The notes beneath the pieces were generated by a model. The model had not been told where the DNA came from and did not search any database. It saw only the letters and a list, made by a program, of their open reading frames with translations. Below are positions 1-53,767 of a stretch of 64,000 bases of DNA, piece by piece (position 1 is the stretch's first letter; every line of letters starts with the position of its first letter). Where the stretch lies: the NCBI GenBank assembly GCA_951217055.1, contig OX578282.1, forward strand, positions 12,649,877 to 12,713,876, written 5' to 3'. The translations under genes were made by a program, and so were the position numbers. The DNA comes from Gerris lacustris. Lineage: Eukaryota; Arthropoda; Insecta; Hemiptera; Gerridae.

Positions 1-707
1 CCCCATATATATCTATACTATTTTCCTTTGTATGTTCAAGGGTATTATTATAATCAGTGCTTGATTTCTAGAAATTGAGGTGCCGGAACTACAACCTACC
101 CTCTCCCCCCCTCTATAGAAGGGGGGTCCGGGGGTGCTCCCCCGGGAAAATTTTGAAAAATAAACGTTCAAAAACAGCATTTTAAGTAGTTTTAGACATA
201 AACCCACACTCTTAGTGCAAATCATAGAGCCGATAATTTTTTTTTTATTTATCAGAGAGAGAGGTCCCAAGCATTTAAGTCCCATTGCAAAGCATTTAAA
301 TTTGCTTTGCTTTTAATATTTATTTATATGGTAATATTTTGTCTCTCACTTAGAGACATTTTCAAACCTGAATATTTGTGTATTTATTTGTTTCAAATTT
401 TACAAAAAAAAGTCATTATAAAAAAAATTAATATACAGTATGACTCACTCATGAATCAAAGAGCACAGTATTCACATATAACATAGTTAAATTTAAAAAA
501 AAAAAAAAAAAAAAAAAGACAGTTTGTATGGCAACGGGTTACTTTATAGTATAATTTATTTAATGACTTGTTTTGTAAAATTAAAAGCAAACAAATATGC
601 AGGTTTCAAAATGTCTCAAAGTGAGAGATTTTCAATGATTGAGACCCAATAAATAAATATAAACAAGTTAGGCGCGCTTCACGTAAGTACGTGAGGCGAT
701 AATTGAC
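1..707. other. AT-rich intron or flank with a G/C hairpin block
   Basis: No gene seen. Positions 99-146 hold two adjacent GC hairpins, a C-run/CTATAG/G-run and CCGGGGG...CCCCCGG, in otherwise AT-rich DNA. Such blocks are common at the ends of dispersed invertebrate repeats, but I cannot name a family. A 23-base A-run lies near 497-518. The region is upstream of the first recognised CEP290 exon and is probably intronic, because that exon begins mid-codon. Confidence 0.4.
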
Positions 708-1035
708 GGTTTCTGTACGATTAAGTTAAAATTATTAAGTGTGAAATTTTAATAATTTCAAATTTTTTTTTTTTTATACTTCAAGACCTTTAAATTGCTG
801 TATAACAGGGCATGGTGACTAAACACTTTCTTTTTAGTTGCCCGCTATATTTGCCGCCATCTTAGAAATATTAAGTGTACAGTTATCACAATTGCCGAGA
901 CGCACCTGTGTGCCGAATTTCATAGTAGTTTATGAATTAAAACGTGCTAAAGGACAGTGAGACAGGTAGAGAGACAGACAGACAGATAGACAGAGCCGTT
1001 ATATAAGGCTTCTTTTCGTACTTCGTACAGAAACC
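708..1035. mobile_element. Small foldback-ended DNA element with ACAG-rich 3' part
   Basis: The block is bounded by GGTTTCTGTACGA at 708-720 and its reverse complement TCGTACAGAAACC at 1023-1035. Inside are a short 'gccgaatttcatagtagttta' type stretch and a GACAGACAGACAG tract near 974-995. This layout recurs in several other elements of the window. There is no ORF, so I read it as a non-autonomous DNA element. Class is not assigned. Confidence 0.55.
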
Positions 1036-1078
1036 TAAAAGCGAGCGAAACCTAAAAGCAAAGTGAGTTTATTAGCTT

Positions 1079-1555
1079 TTTGACATTTTCATGTTTAGGC
1101 TATGGAACATAAGTCAAAAACGTTACGTTAATTTTAGCTTAAAAACTCAGAAAAGTATAACAGGGAGTTAGAAATGTATAGGAGGTCTGTAATCCAGTCT
1201 CCAGCTGTAGTGCCCTTCCCCTGCCGCGCTTCGTAGGGCCGAAGAAAGTCGAAATTTATACGTGGGGCAGGGAGTTAGGAAAGTACAGGAGGTTGGCATC
1301 AACTCTCAGCCCTCTCGGCCTACCTAGTATGAAGGCATAATAACAATGCGTAGAAGGAAAGCCGGCGCCTTTGAATTCAGTCGTTTTTAATCAAGCCGCG
1401 GCTGTGCCGGTGTGGAGATAAAAATACAAATTATCTTCCACCTACTTTTATAAATTACTTGAATAAATTACCGATTATATTTCATTTTATGTCGGTAGTT
1501 TACGCAGAGCGAAAAAATGAAAATGTCTCACTGTCTTGCGGACTCGTATGCAAGA
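1079..1555 (+). repeat. Dispersed repeat, copy 1 (second copy at 15738-16360, opposite strand)
   Basis: Blocks here reappear inverted at 15738-16360. Shared pieces are 'gacattttcatg' at the left, the 'cagctgtagtgcccttc' region near 1203-1220, 'cgcttcgtagggccgaagaa' near 1228-1247, and 'tcttgcggactcgtatgcaag' near 1532-1552. The motif GACATTTTCAT near 1081 and ATGAAAATGTC near 1516 are mutually inverted, which suggests short terminal inverted repeats. It is non-coding and relatively GC-rich. Confidence 0.55.
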
Positions 1556-1708
1556 AGTTTTTTTTTTAATAATATTACACCTGATGAAACAATGAAAACT
1601 CGTATACATGATTAATGTGTTGACAGTAATGCCAACACAATGATATTTTTAAAGAATCATGAGATAGGTCAGGGTGTAATTACTATATTGTTTTGTGTTC
1701 TGTTACAG

Positions 1709-43206
<41,498 letters not shown>

Positions 43207-43436
43207 CATATGTGCAGTAATATTATTTGGTAATATTATATTATTGTGTAATCAATCACAGTAATGAAAATGTAATATTTGTATATTATTCATGAGAAAT
43301 TATACCTAATTAATTTAGCCTTAAAAATGCTTCTTTTTTTTAAAAAAAAATTTGTAAGGTATTATTTGGTATGCAGTATTAAAATGGTATTATGATTGTA
43401 TTTAATTGTTGATTTTAAATAAGTATTATTTAATGT

Positions 43437-43442
43437 AATAAA
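43437..43442 (+). terminator. CEP290: AATAAA poly(A) signal of CEP290
   Basis: AATAAA at 43437-43442, overlapping further AATAAA repeats to 43450, 231 bases after the stop and just before the next transposable element. It is the most likely poly(A) signal. The terminus is not proven by sequence alone. Confidence 0.6.
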
Positions 43443-43462
43443 TAAATAAATGCATATATATA

Positions 43463-45007
43463 CAGGGTGTTCCGCATAAGTACCTACAGAGAAAAACCTA
43501 TGAATCTACATCAAATTTCCGACCAAAAATGTCAAGTAACCATGGGTCCTACGGACCTTCGTTTTCGAGATATATCGATATATCGATTTTTTTATTTAGG
43601 TCATCTTTTTAGCCATAAACTACGTCATAAATAAAAATCTAAATAAGATATAAAGATGCAGTTTGCAGCATCGTAAAGAGCATTAAATTTTCTTTAAGAA
43701 ATCACTTCTTTTAGTACTTAATACGTTTATAAACTTAGTGATAATGCAAGAAAAACATTAAAATTGGAAATTATATCAAATGTTTATAAAACTTGGGGCT
43801 TCCATAACTTCTGTATTTTTATACCTATCGTAAAGTTTAAAATGTTTAAAAAACTGCGCAATTTTATAAGCTTTAATTCGATATAGCATTGTCTATAGTT
43901 TACGTAAGTTTTCATAGAGAAATAGTAGAAAAACTATTAGGAAATTAACTTATTAAGTAACAGCTTTATGAATTTTTTGCAATTTAAAAATTAGAATTTG
44001 ATTGTTTTCTTTTCATATGCTGGCGCAGTAGTGTCTGGATAATAGCAGGATGTCTGCTCGTGAGTATGCCAGGCAGACTTACCACTTGATTTAAGAATCA
44101 GCATGTACCTGCAGTTGGATGGGTGTCCCATCCAACTGCTGTTGGATCCAATGGATGGGTGATGGGGGACCTAGTAAAAAGTATTTTATACAGAACAATT
44201 TTGTATACTAGGGAAGAGCTAATTTCTTTTTCTTTTCAAAAATCTAATAATCTAAATCCCTGGAATTCCCAATACAGCCGAAACCCTTCTGATACTATTC
44301 CTAGGACCAATAACCAATTAACAGTGCCTGTTGTTCAGCATCTTCTTTCGATAACTTGAAAAATGTAATAGGACAGATGTCGTCTGTTTGGAACTGCCTC
44401 GCATACTCACGAGCAGACATCCTGCTATTATCCAGACACTACTGCGCCAGCATATGAAAAGAAAACAATCAAATTCTAATTTTAAAATTGCAAAAAATTC
44501 ATAAAGCTGTTACTTAATAAGTTAATTTCCTAATAGTTTTTCTACTATTTCTCTATGAAAACTTACGTAAACTATAGACAATGCTATATCGAATTAAAGC
44601 TTATAAAATTGCGCAGTTTTTTAAACATTTTAAACTTTACGATAGGTATAAAAATATAGAAGTTATGGAAGCCCCAAGTTTTATAAACATTTGATATAAT
44701 TTCCAATTTTAATGTTTTTCTTGCATTATCACTAAGTTTATAAACGTATTAAGTACTAAAAGAAGTGATTTCTTAAAGAAAATTTAATGCTCTTTACGAT
44801 GCTGCAAACTGCATCTTTCTATCTTATTTAGATTTTTATTTATGACGTAGTTTATGGCTAAAAAGATGACCTAAATAAAAAAATCGATATATCAATATAT
44901 CTCGAAAACGAAGGTCCGTAGGACCCATGGTTACTAGACATTTTTGGTCAGAAATTTGATGTAGATTCATAGGTTTTTCTCTGTAGGTACTTATGCGGAA
45001 CACCCTG
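43463..45007. mobile_element. 1,545-bp foldback, 607-bp arms, TA duplication, unique loop
   Basis: Left arm 43463-44069 begins CAGGGTGTTCCGCATAAGTA. Right arm 44401-45007 is its near-identical inverse, ending CACCCTG. TA borders both ends (43461-43462 and 45008-45009). The 331-base loop holds a 78-codon frame (44123-44359) and a small hairpin. CAGGGTG..CC ends with TA duplication fit Tc1/mariner-like DNA elements, but no transposase is present. It lies 20 bases after the CEP290 poly(A) signal. Confidence 0.85.
44123..44359 (+). other. Unrecognised 78-codon frame in foldback loop, contains YTREELI
   Basis: The frame includes LVKSILYRTILYTREELISF and then a Ser/Asn/Pro-rich stretch ending VVQHLLSIT. 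YTREELI fits YXXXXL-phi, the eIF4E-binding consensus of eIF4G, 4E-BPs and 4E-T. The frame is not shown to be expressed and its start falls near the loop hairpin. It may be a captured host exon or chance. Confidence 0.25.
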
Positions 45008-45974
<967 letters not shown>

Positions 45975-46446
45975 TAGTATTAATTTCAAATAATGAGACA
46001 ATACTTTTTCTTTTAATTAAATAATTATATTTTATTATTATTATTATTTGCTCAAATAAACATTTTGTCTATTTAATTGATTAAAATTTTATAAAAAAAA
46101 AATGTGTGTTAATTCCTTTAAATTATATTATGTTTTAACTTGAGGTATCCTCTTAAACTAGAATGATATTAAATTTCAAAATTAGAGAGATACTTATTTC
46201 TCCACTGTAACGCAAAGTTTCGTAGTGGTGTCAAGTGGTTTGTCTTCAACCTCCGGCCGTGTAATTAAATAAAATCCTTTATTTTGAAGTCCTTGAAAGG
46301 AAACACTGCTTTTGATAAGTGCTTGAAATATTGTTAGGTAATCATTTATAAGTTGCTAATTTTCTGCAAGGTAATTCTTTGTAGTAGGAGTTTATATAGT
46401 AAAGATTTTAAAAATTGGAGACGAAAATATCCTAAAAATATAAATA
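45975..46446. other. AT-rich intergenic sequence, nothing recognised
   Basis: No frames or termini. Confidence 0.45.
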
Positions 46447-46880
46447 CAGGGTGTCCCAAATAAGCTTAGCGCGCTATTCAGAACAGGATTCTACATGTCG
46501 TGAAAATAAGTAAATAAATAAGTAAATTGTTTTCGTTTTTTCGATGTCGGCTTAGTTTAGCCGTAATCCACCATTTTGTATTTCTTTTAAAAAAAAATAT
46601 ATTTCAAAAACCCTTCAAGATATTTTTATGAAACTTGACAGATGTCTTACTAACTTCGATATCTAAAATCTCCAGAAATATTAGTTTTCAAATTTATCAA
46701 ATTTCAAAATGGCGGCCATTTAATATTTTAAAAGTCAAATTCGATGAAAACCAGTAGGTATGAAGAAATTATGCATAAGACAAAAGTTGTAGAACTTTAT
46801 AATGCAAATCTAACGATACCTTATTTATTGGAATCGATTCATAAATAAAGAAATCACGATTAATTTAATGTACGTGAATC
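46447..46880 (+). mobile_element. Truncated element with CAGGGTGTCCC terminus
   Basis: TA|CAGGGTGTCCCAAATAAGC at 46447 resembles the 43463 terminus. The body has 'aagatatttttatgaaactt' and 'caaaatggcggccattt', phrases usual in such DNA elements. The matching right end is not found; the sequence runs into the CCGAGGCG family at about 46885. Confidence 0.45.
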
Positions 46881-46884
46881 CTAT

Positions 46885-47480
46885 CTTCTCGAAGCCGAGG
46901 GAATTAATTAGGGAACCATGGTCCTTTATTCCCGAGGCGAAGCCGAGGGAATTACAGTTTTTGATTCCCGAGGCGCAGCCGAGGGAGATAATTATCGCAA
47001 GGGGAATAATGGCATTTTACTCACGAGGTACATACAATATTTTATCTCCAGTAGGAAGAAAATACACATTTTCGTCCATTGCACAGTTTTTATTTTAAGG
47101 TTAATTAATGTTATTTTAATAAATAACATTAATTATTAGCACTTTTAATAGTAGATATAAGAGATTAAATATTAAAAACAAATTAATAAGAATTGGAATT
47201 AAACACAAATAGAAGGTTATTTAGATGGAGGTTATAAACAACGATTAACATGGTCGAAAAAAGCAGTGTCGCCAACCTGATTTAAACAACTTCATTACAT
47301 TAGCCATTCATTTTCTACTATTTATAAAATAATTAAGTTGCAATCTTTACTTTTTTGCCCTACTTTTACTTGTTCGCTCTACTAATACTTTTTCTCCCTC
47401 ATTTTTGAGTTCAGGGATGAAAAGACTTACTTTAGTCGCTCTAAACTAATTCAAAATCATTACTTTTTCTCTCTACTGGA
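46885..47480 (+). repeat. CCGAGGCGAAGCCGAGG repeat family, region 1
   Basis: 46890-46990 contains three spaced copies of the palindrome CCGAGGCGNAGCCGAGGGA. After it comes 'ggggaataatggcattttac', 'gaggtacatacaatatttta' and 'tctccagtaggaagaaaa'. Further right 'cagtgtcgccaacctgattt' and 'actactttttct' like blocks follow. Region 58450-59060 is an inverted counterpart over the whole length. Confidence 0.75.
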
Positions 47481-48360
47481 GATAAAATAGATTTTCATTG
47501 ATAAATGTCTATTTTGCCAAGAAGAATTAAATTTTAATTATAGAGATAGTAATCCCTAATTCATTTACAAAGGTTTAGAAAATAATAAATTTTATATTAG
47601 TCCCACATTAACTTAAAAGAAACTATTACTAAATTCTCTTCTAACATCCTACATTACAATTTTCCTTTCTATATTTTCTATTTCTTATTGTTTGAGAGAA
47701 CATAAAATAAATCTTACAAAATCTGAAGACGGAGAAAGCTCGAAAAACTGCAAACAAGGGAGTTTTCCGGGAATTGAAAATCCTATTTGATTTTAAATCC
47801 CCATTTTATTTATACAAAAATAATTATTTAGGGTTGAAACCAATTTATTTGGTATTAGCAAAGGAGTTCACTTTCTATGTCTCTTTGCTTCTACAAGGAA
47901 GGAACAGATCTATCTATAACATTTGTTTGTCCTCTTGCTGTCTACAGTCAGGCTCCATTGTCAATACCCTCCCATTAAAGTCCACTAACTGCTCCCGCTT
48001 TTATTTTCTTCCTCTATACCCTTTCTCATTTCCTTTCAACAGCAAGCTGAACAACATGTATATAAATGTTAACAACTTTCCATATTTTGTTAGAGCTTGT
48101 TATTTTATAAATAGCGATTTTTCTTTTATCACTATTTGCTTATTTTTCTTATTGTATTTCTGTTTCATTAATTGTTATATGATCTTTTCAACTATTATAA
48201 TTCCCTATTGAATGAGATTTTTGCCAATTATTGTGGCACATAGCTTCATCGCGCCCAATTTCGTAAAATTTAGTAAATGTATGCTTTTAAAACCTATTAT
48301 TATCCAATTTATTTCATTTTTGCCACGTTTTTTAAATTTATTAAAAACGTTTTCATTTTG
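47481..48360. other. AT-rich sequence, nothing recognised
   Basis: A 145-codon frame at 47774-48211 is rich in Phe/Tyr/Leu/Ile as random AT-rich DNA would be; no homology recognised. 48228-48256 'ccaattattgtggcacatagcttc' type sequence is an edge motif of the GCTTCCGAGC family. Confidence 0.4.
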
Positions 48361-48766
48361 CTTCCGAGCTTATGTGATCGTTCTGAATGAAGAAAATGTA
48401 TTATGTCTCTGATTTCAAAAATTCCAAGACAGAAATCCGTTTCAGACATCAGGGAACATTTTTGGTTCCATGTCTGTCTGTTGCTCAATTTTTAGGAACC
48501 AACATATCTTAAAAACTACTCGTCCGATTTTATTGAAGGTAAAAACTTATATGGGACCAACAATACGCTAATTATGACCTACCAACTAAATTTCAATAAA
48601 ATTTTAAGAGTAGTGTTTAAGATATATTGAGAAACGGAAATAAAAATGTTACTTGATGTTAACTTATTTCTGGATTGGAATTTTTGAAATCGGAGACATA
48701 AACATTTTTCGTTCTTCGGAACGATCACATAGCTTCCGTTACCTTCGATAAGCTCGGACGCAAAAA
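48361..48766. mobile_element. GCTTCCGAGC family, copy 3, complete inverted ends
   Basis: Left GCTTCCGAGCTTATGTGATCG (48361) pairs with right CGATCACATAGCTTCC and GATAAGCTCGGACGC ending near 48762. 'ttccaagacagaaatccg' and 'ggaatttttgaaatcgga' are inverted internal counterparts. Non-coding foldback with ~100-base arms. Confidence 0.75.
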
Positions 48767-48784
48767 TTATGAGACCAACGTTAT

Positions 48785-48859
<75 letters not shown>
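48785..48859. repeat. (TA)n microsatellite
   Basis: About 75 bases of TA. Confidence 0.95.
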
Positions 48860-48862
<3 letters not shown>

Positions 48863-50090
48863 TAAAGATTTATCTGTACATAATCATTCATGACATAATT
48901 AGACATTTCTTAAAAACCTCTCAAGGTATCCTAAACCTTAAGATAATCTAAAGCTAAAGGTAACCTAAAGTAAATCAATCAAAATCGAATTTTCGCCACA
49001 GTTTCGGCAGATGCATCCAGTACGCTAGGCGTAGCTTAACGGCGGCTTGGGCCATGAACCTGAACCTCTTAAGTAGGATATTGTTAGATTTTATCACTAG
49101 AACCTGAAGTTTTAGGAAGTAAAGTGTACATGTTGTACCCTTCAATTTTCGTTACCTTTTTTGTCTGTAAATCTAAATGTAGAACTACTCCAGAACCGAA
49201 GTGTTGAAATAAAAAAAGGCTCTTCACGTAAAAAAATATTTAATAAAATACAGAGCAGCTTTCAGTCACTAAAGGGTCATCATCAGAGCCGAAAATAATA
49301 ATAATAAAAAAAAAAAAAATACTCTTTAAAATACTCCAGAACCCTTCATGTTACTTCCCCTTCACGTATCATGATAATTCACGGCTTGTTGGCTCAAGCC
49401 CGAATTAGCTCCTATAAATTCATCCAGCCATTTCTAATTTCATTTTCATCTGATCCATTCATCAATTCACAGCGAAATCATTTATTTTCATATAAAATAT
49501 ACAGCACTTGGGGTGGTTCTTCTTCCCTTAGTAAAATACTGATGTATCAAAAGAACCTGGCTTTCCGAAAATATACCCAGAAACATATTTATTTGATTAA
49601 TTTGATAATCCACTTCCAGCGACTAACTGAGTTGTGCATAAATTATTGTGTTCGTACCAATTAGATCAAATCATTTAATTCACCTTCATATTTAAAATTA
49701 TGGGTATTGATACTTAATAAGTTCTTACCTTTAATTATACGTAGTCGGGCGATATCAACTTTGTAATGTGCATCAGAGCTGAATTAAGACTACTATAGAG
49801 TAATTTAGGTCACCGGCAGCAATGATATAACTTTCCTCTCGTTATCAAAGCCTAAAACATATGAAAACACGGAATATTAAAAATTAATTGGCCAAATATG
49901 AGCTGTCAGCACACAAAAAAAGTTTCGAAGGTAATAAAAAATAAGACGAGTTCGTTAACCAGCATATTGACCCAGCCGTATCAAAATGGTGGTCATTAAA
50001 AGGTTTGTTTTCGCTATAACTTTTGAACCATTTATTATTATTACGTGAAACGTCACTACAAAAATGCAAGTCGAAATTGAAGTCCGAAGT
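48860..50090. other. Intergenic sequence, nothing recognised
   Basis: Near 49255-49292 'cactaaagggtcatcatcag' followed by 'aataataataat' and an A-run resembles a LINE 3' tail without coding sequence. Nothing else noted. Confidence 0.35.
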
Positions 50091-50098
50091 ATCTAGCC

Positions 50099-50763
50099 CA
50101 ATTGGTTCCCAAAGTGGGGGGCGCGCCCCCCAAGGGAGGCGTGAAGACAAGTCAAGGGGGGCGTGGGACCTCGAGATAGAGATAGCTTTGCCGTTTGAAC
50201 GTCTAATGCGATTATATAAAAATCCAAATATGAAACCAGTTGGAGAACCTCACTGACGAATTCAACAGATACTTTCCTAACACATGTAATGACAACATTT
50301 TAAATTAACAATGGATCCTTTCAGTGTCAACATAGATTCCCTGCCCGAAACACTCCAAGAACAAGCTTTAGAAATAAAAAAAGGTTCTGCTGCCGATTTT
50401 GATAAAATGGACAAATCATCGTTTTGGGTTAAGTATTACAAAGTGTACCCCAGTATATCACAGCAAGCACTTTGATTGTATTAACCTTTTTCAAGCACTT
50501 TTTGTGCAAAAAAGATTTTTCAGCACTTGTTGCAATAAAAACAAAGTATCATGGCAAACTTGATGTTGCTGTGATTGATTTTCGTTGTGCACTTTCTAAT
50601 ACTCATCCAACATCCAACAATAGTAATACAAATAAATGAATGGTTATTCAAAGTAATAATGGTTTATTTTTTTATTATCTCATAAAATTGTGAAGGGGGG
50701 GGGCGTGGGAAGATTTATTCTTGACTGTGGGGGGCGTGGTAAAAAAAACTTTGGGAACCCTTG
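50099..50763 (+). mobile_element. hAT element remnant, 665 bp, 8-bp target duplication ATCTAGCC
   Basis: ATCTAGCC occurs at 50091-50098 and at 50764-50771. The ends CAATTGGTTCCCAAAG and CTTTGGGAACCCTTG are inverted, the CA..GGTTCCCAAA termini common in hAT (Charlie-type) elements. G-rich stretches follow both termini. It contains a transposase C-terminal remnant. Confidence 0.85.
50249..50640 (+). pseudogene. hAT transposase C-terminal (dimerisation) remnant
   Basis: Pieces in successive frames: LTDEFNRYFPNT (50250-50285); DPFSVNIDSLPETLQEQALE, KKGSAADFDKMDKSSFWVKY and YPSISQQAL (50314-50475); then, after shifts, phrases equivalent to 'FSTTYLCE..FS.L..IKTK.R..L' around 50490-50570 and DFRCALSNTHPT (50578-50612). 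This order, FW...YP.l...AL then PF.st, is that of hAT dimerisation domains of the Charlie/ZBED5-like type. Catalytic residues lie upstream and are deleted. Stops and frameshifts make it dead. Confidence 0.75.
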
Positions 50764-50771
50764 ATCTAGCC

Positions 50772-51218
50772 CAATCCGTACCCATAATGTTTTATTTTTA
50801 AGATTTTAGGAAGGGACATTTTTCTCTTTCACAATACAAGAGAAGAATGAGAAATTCAAAGAATAACTATAATTTTTAAAAATATTTTTGCGTTGATTAA
50901 TTTTAAAAACAAATAGGGGAGGGGGACACGAAAAATTCAATTTTCAAGGACAGATTGCGCTAAGATGAATTGGTACAAAAAACTAAACCAAATATATATT
51001 TTTTTATATTTTGTACTTAAGGCATCCTCCTCTTTCATTTTGTTTATCACCCCACATGACGCCTTCCGTTGAAAAGATAAATTTAACCCTTTAAACTTCA
51101 ACCCCTAGTTTTTAAGGGATGATTATTTGGAGCTTCCCTCTAAATTTCCTTAGTTTAGTTTATTACTCATAATATAACTGCAATGTTTCAAATTTGTATG
51201 TTGGATGCTTTCAGAGAT
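50772..51218. other. Intergenic sequence, nothing recognised
   Basis: AT-rich without termini or frames. Confidence 0.45.
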
Positions 51219-51616
51219 CAGGTGAGTACAGACGGACAGACAGACAGATAAGCGCAGGAATATAAGCTTTCGATCAGGTACGTTACAGACGGACAGACAG
51301 ACAGATAAGCGAAGGAATATAAGCTTTCGATCAGGTGCGTTACAGACGGACAGACACAGACAGATAAGTGCAGGAATGTAAGCTTTCGATCAGGTGCGTA
51401 GCAGACGGACAGACACAGACAGATAAGTGCAGGAATGTAAGCTTTCGATCAGGTGAGTACAGACGGACAGACAGACAGATAAGCGCAGGAATATAAGCTT
51501 TCGATCAGGTACGTTACAGACGGACAGACAGACAGATAAGCGCAGGAATATAAGCTTTCGATCAGGTGCGTTACAGACGGACAGACACATACAGATAAGT
51601 GCAGGAATGTAAGGGA
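51219..51616 (+). repeat. 56-59-bp minisatellite, about 7 units, ACAGACGGACAGACAGACAG core
   Basis: Units start at 51219, 51275, 51332, 51391, 51450, 51506 and 51563. Each reads 'caggt' + variable 'gagta/acgtt/gcgtt/gcgta', a GACGGACAGACAG block, 'gataagcgcaggaatataag' and 'ctttcgat'. Variants recur in order (gagta, acgtt, gcgtt, gcgta, gagta, acgtt, gcgtt), hinting at a four-unit higher-order block of ~231 bp. Confidence 0.95.
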
Positions 51617-51980
51617 ATATCGTTTGTCTACGGACCTAATAAATAAATTTGTCTTCTTTGATTCTAGAATTGATTAATAAAGAAAAAAATGATATGTACG
51701 AAAGTTCGTCTCAAATGAAAATAATTTTTTTTATATAGTTTCAAAATTTTCAGACCTATTAAAAGAGAAAAGAAAAAAAAAACTGTGTCAGAACTATAAA
51801 CTATTTAACGTGGAAGGAGAAAGATGCGATGAATATAAATTGTATTTACAATAAAATGGCTTTCTTTCCCTAAGAAAGAAATAATTGACTTTAAAGCTAA
51901 AGATTAGCAATATACCCTCGTTACAGAACAAATAATCAACTCAATGTTTAACACTTAATTATAATATAAAGTAATTACTA

Positions 51981-52011
<31 letters not shown>

Positions 52012-53077
52012 TTATCTTCAGTTCCTCTTTAATACTCTTGTTGGAAAGTAATTAGGATCTTCTAAAATACAAAAAACACTTTTTTTTACTTTTTTTTATA
52101 TAAAACATATACATATAACCAGACTAAAAATCGTTGCCTTAGTAATTTGGTAAAAATGTAACGCACTTATTTTATTACGGCAACTGTTTAAATAAAAACT
52201 TAGTATATTCAGTTATTTTACTAAAATATGCGAAAGAATACAATTTTATAACAACTAAATTAAATAGAAATATGAAAATAATTCGTTTCAAATCAACCTG
52301 GTATAGGTACAGAAATTACTTTCCTATAAAAAAAAATGCTTAGGTTAAGCAAACTAAAATAAATAAAAACTACATGTTCAGGGTTTGTGAGTAATTATAA
52401 GTTTAATTTAATTGTAAAAATTAAATATATTAATTGCAGAGAGAGTACTAAAAGTTCGAAAGAACGAATCTGCGAGTAACAACTAATTAATATTGATTTT
52501 ATTATAAATAACTTTTTTATTATGAAATTAAAGTCACATTCATTTATCAAATATATACATTTTAACTTTTAAACCAGACTCCAATGTTGCAAATTTTAAA
52601 TATACCTTCTCTTATATTGAACTTACTAGAACTTATTGAATTTACTAGATATTTCACATTTCAATATTACATAGAAAATTCCTAAAATATCGCTTAAAAT
52701 GTCATGTGCAGAAGAATTATGGGGTCAAAAAGATAAAATACCCTTTTAACCTTTCATCTTGTTCTAGAGTTTGATGGTAATACATAATATGACTTTACAT
52801 TATATTAAAAATAACAAAGGAATATTTAATAAGATAAAAAAAATGAATTTAAAAATATAAAAAGTAAGAAAATAGTTATTTGCATAAACTAAGGAAGTAT
52901 GTAATAAAGAAAAATGCATTTTGATTAAAAAATTGGGAAGTATTGACCGATATTTTATGGTAATCGAACTTGATGTAAATTAACACTTGAATAATATACA
53001 AGTTGTTCAATCTAAAATAAATATAGGTATATATAAATATATAGGTTCTTTGTTTTTAGAAGTGGATTAATAAAGAA
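51617..53077. other. AT-rich intergenic sequence, nothing recognised
   Basis: A short (TA) run at 51988-52011. Phrase 'aaaagagaaaagaaaaaaaa' near 51761 recurs near 53728, pointing to a small direct repeat. Confidence 0.4.
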
Positions 53078-53647
53078 AAAATCGGTCCGAGACAACTAAG
53101 ACAAACTTTCTCATATGCGAGTTTATAATTATTTAGCCCAGTGTTTTCCATTTATTAGTTTTCGTATGTAAATTTAATTATTATTGAGCATTTCATTAAA
53201 ATTTATCATAAAAATAACTTCTCCCGGGCGGGGAATCTAACCCGGGCTCTCTCGGTCCGCGTTTTAAGCTTTTTTCTCAGGAACTAGATTTTTCCCGGGA
53301 AAACGGGGAATTTTTTAATTAAAATCGTCGGAACCGTTTTCGAGAAATAATTTTCTTTCACGTTTTTTCAGAGTTTTTGGGGGGTAGCGCCCCTAAATTT
53401 GGAGCTAAAATTCATTTCTCGATTTCACCTCGGGGTATGATTTTTCTAAACATGTACGCCAAATTTCGTCAAAATCTGCCCAGTAGTTTAGGCTCCAGGC
53501 GTCTGCACAGACGACAGACGACAGACAGACATTTTTTAAAAACCACTTTTTTGGACTCAGGGGACCTCAAAACGTGTAAATCCATCAAAATCTAAAAATC
53601 GAATTTTCGCACCATCACAATACTTTCTCTTTATACGAAAAAGTAAA
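53078..53647 (+). mobile_element. ~590-bp repeat family, copy 2
   Basis: Full-length counterpart of 24376-24968, from 'atcggtccgagacaactaag' and 'actttctcatatgcgag' to 'tactttctctttatacgaaa'. Identity is high by eye (most 20-base windows differ at 1-3 positions). The G-rich 'cgggcggggaatctaacccg' and 'cgtctgcacagacgacagac' are shared. Confidence 0.8.
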
Positions 53648-53767
53648 AATAACAAGTAGGAGAAGTTCATATCAAATGACAATAAATCTAATTTAAAAAC
53701 AAAATGTTTCAAAATTTACAGACCTAATAAAAGAGAAAAGATAAAACTTAGTCATAACTATAAACTA

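Noticed and set aside
47774..48211. 145-codon frame
   Set aside because: Composition is that of AT-rich DNA without motifs, and no splice context or conserved residues were seen.
51219..51616. CRISPR-like or coding repeat with Leu-Ser-Val-Cys peptides
   Set aside because: A minisatellite with period 56-59; the periods vary, so no frame is kept.
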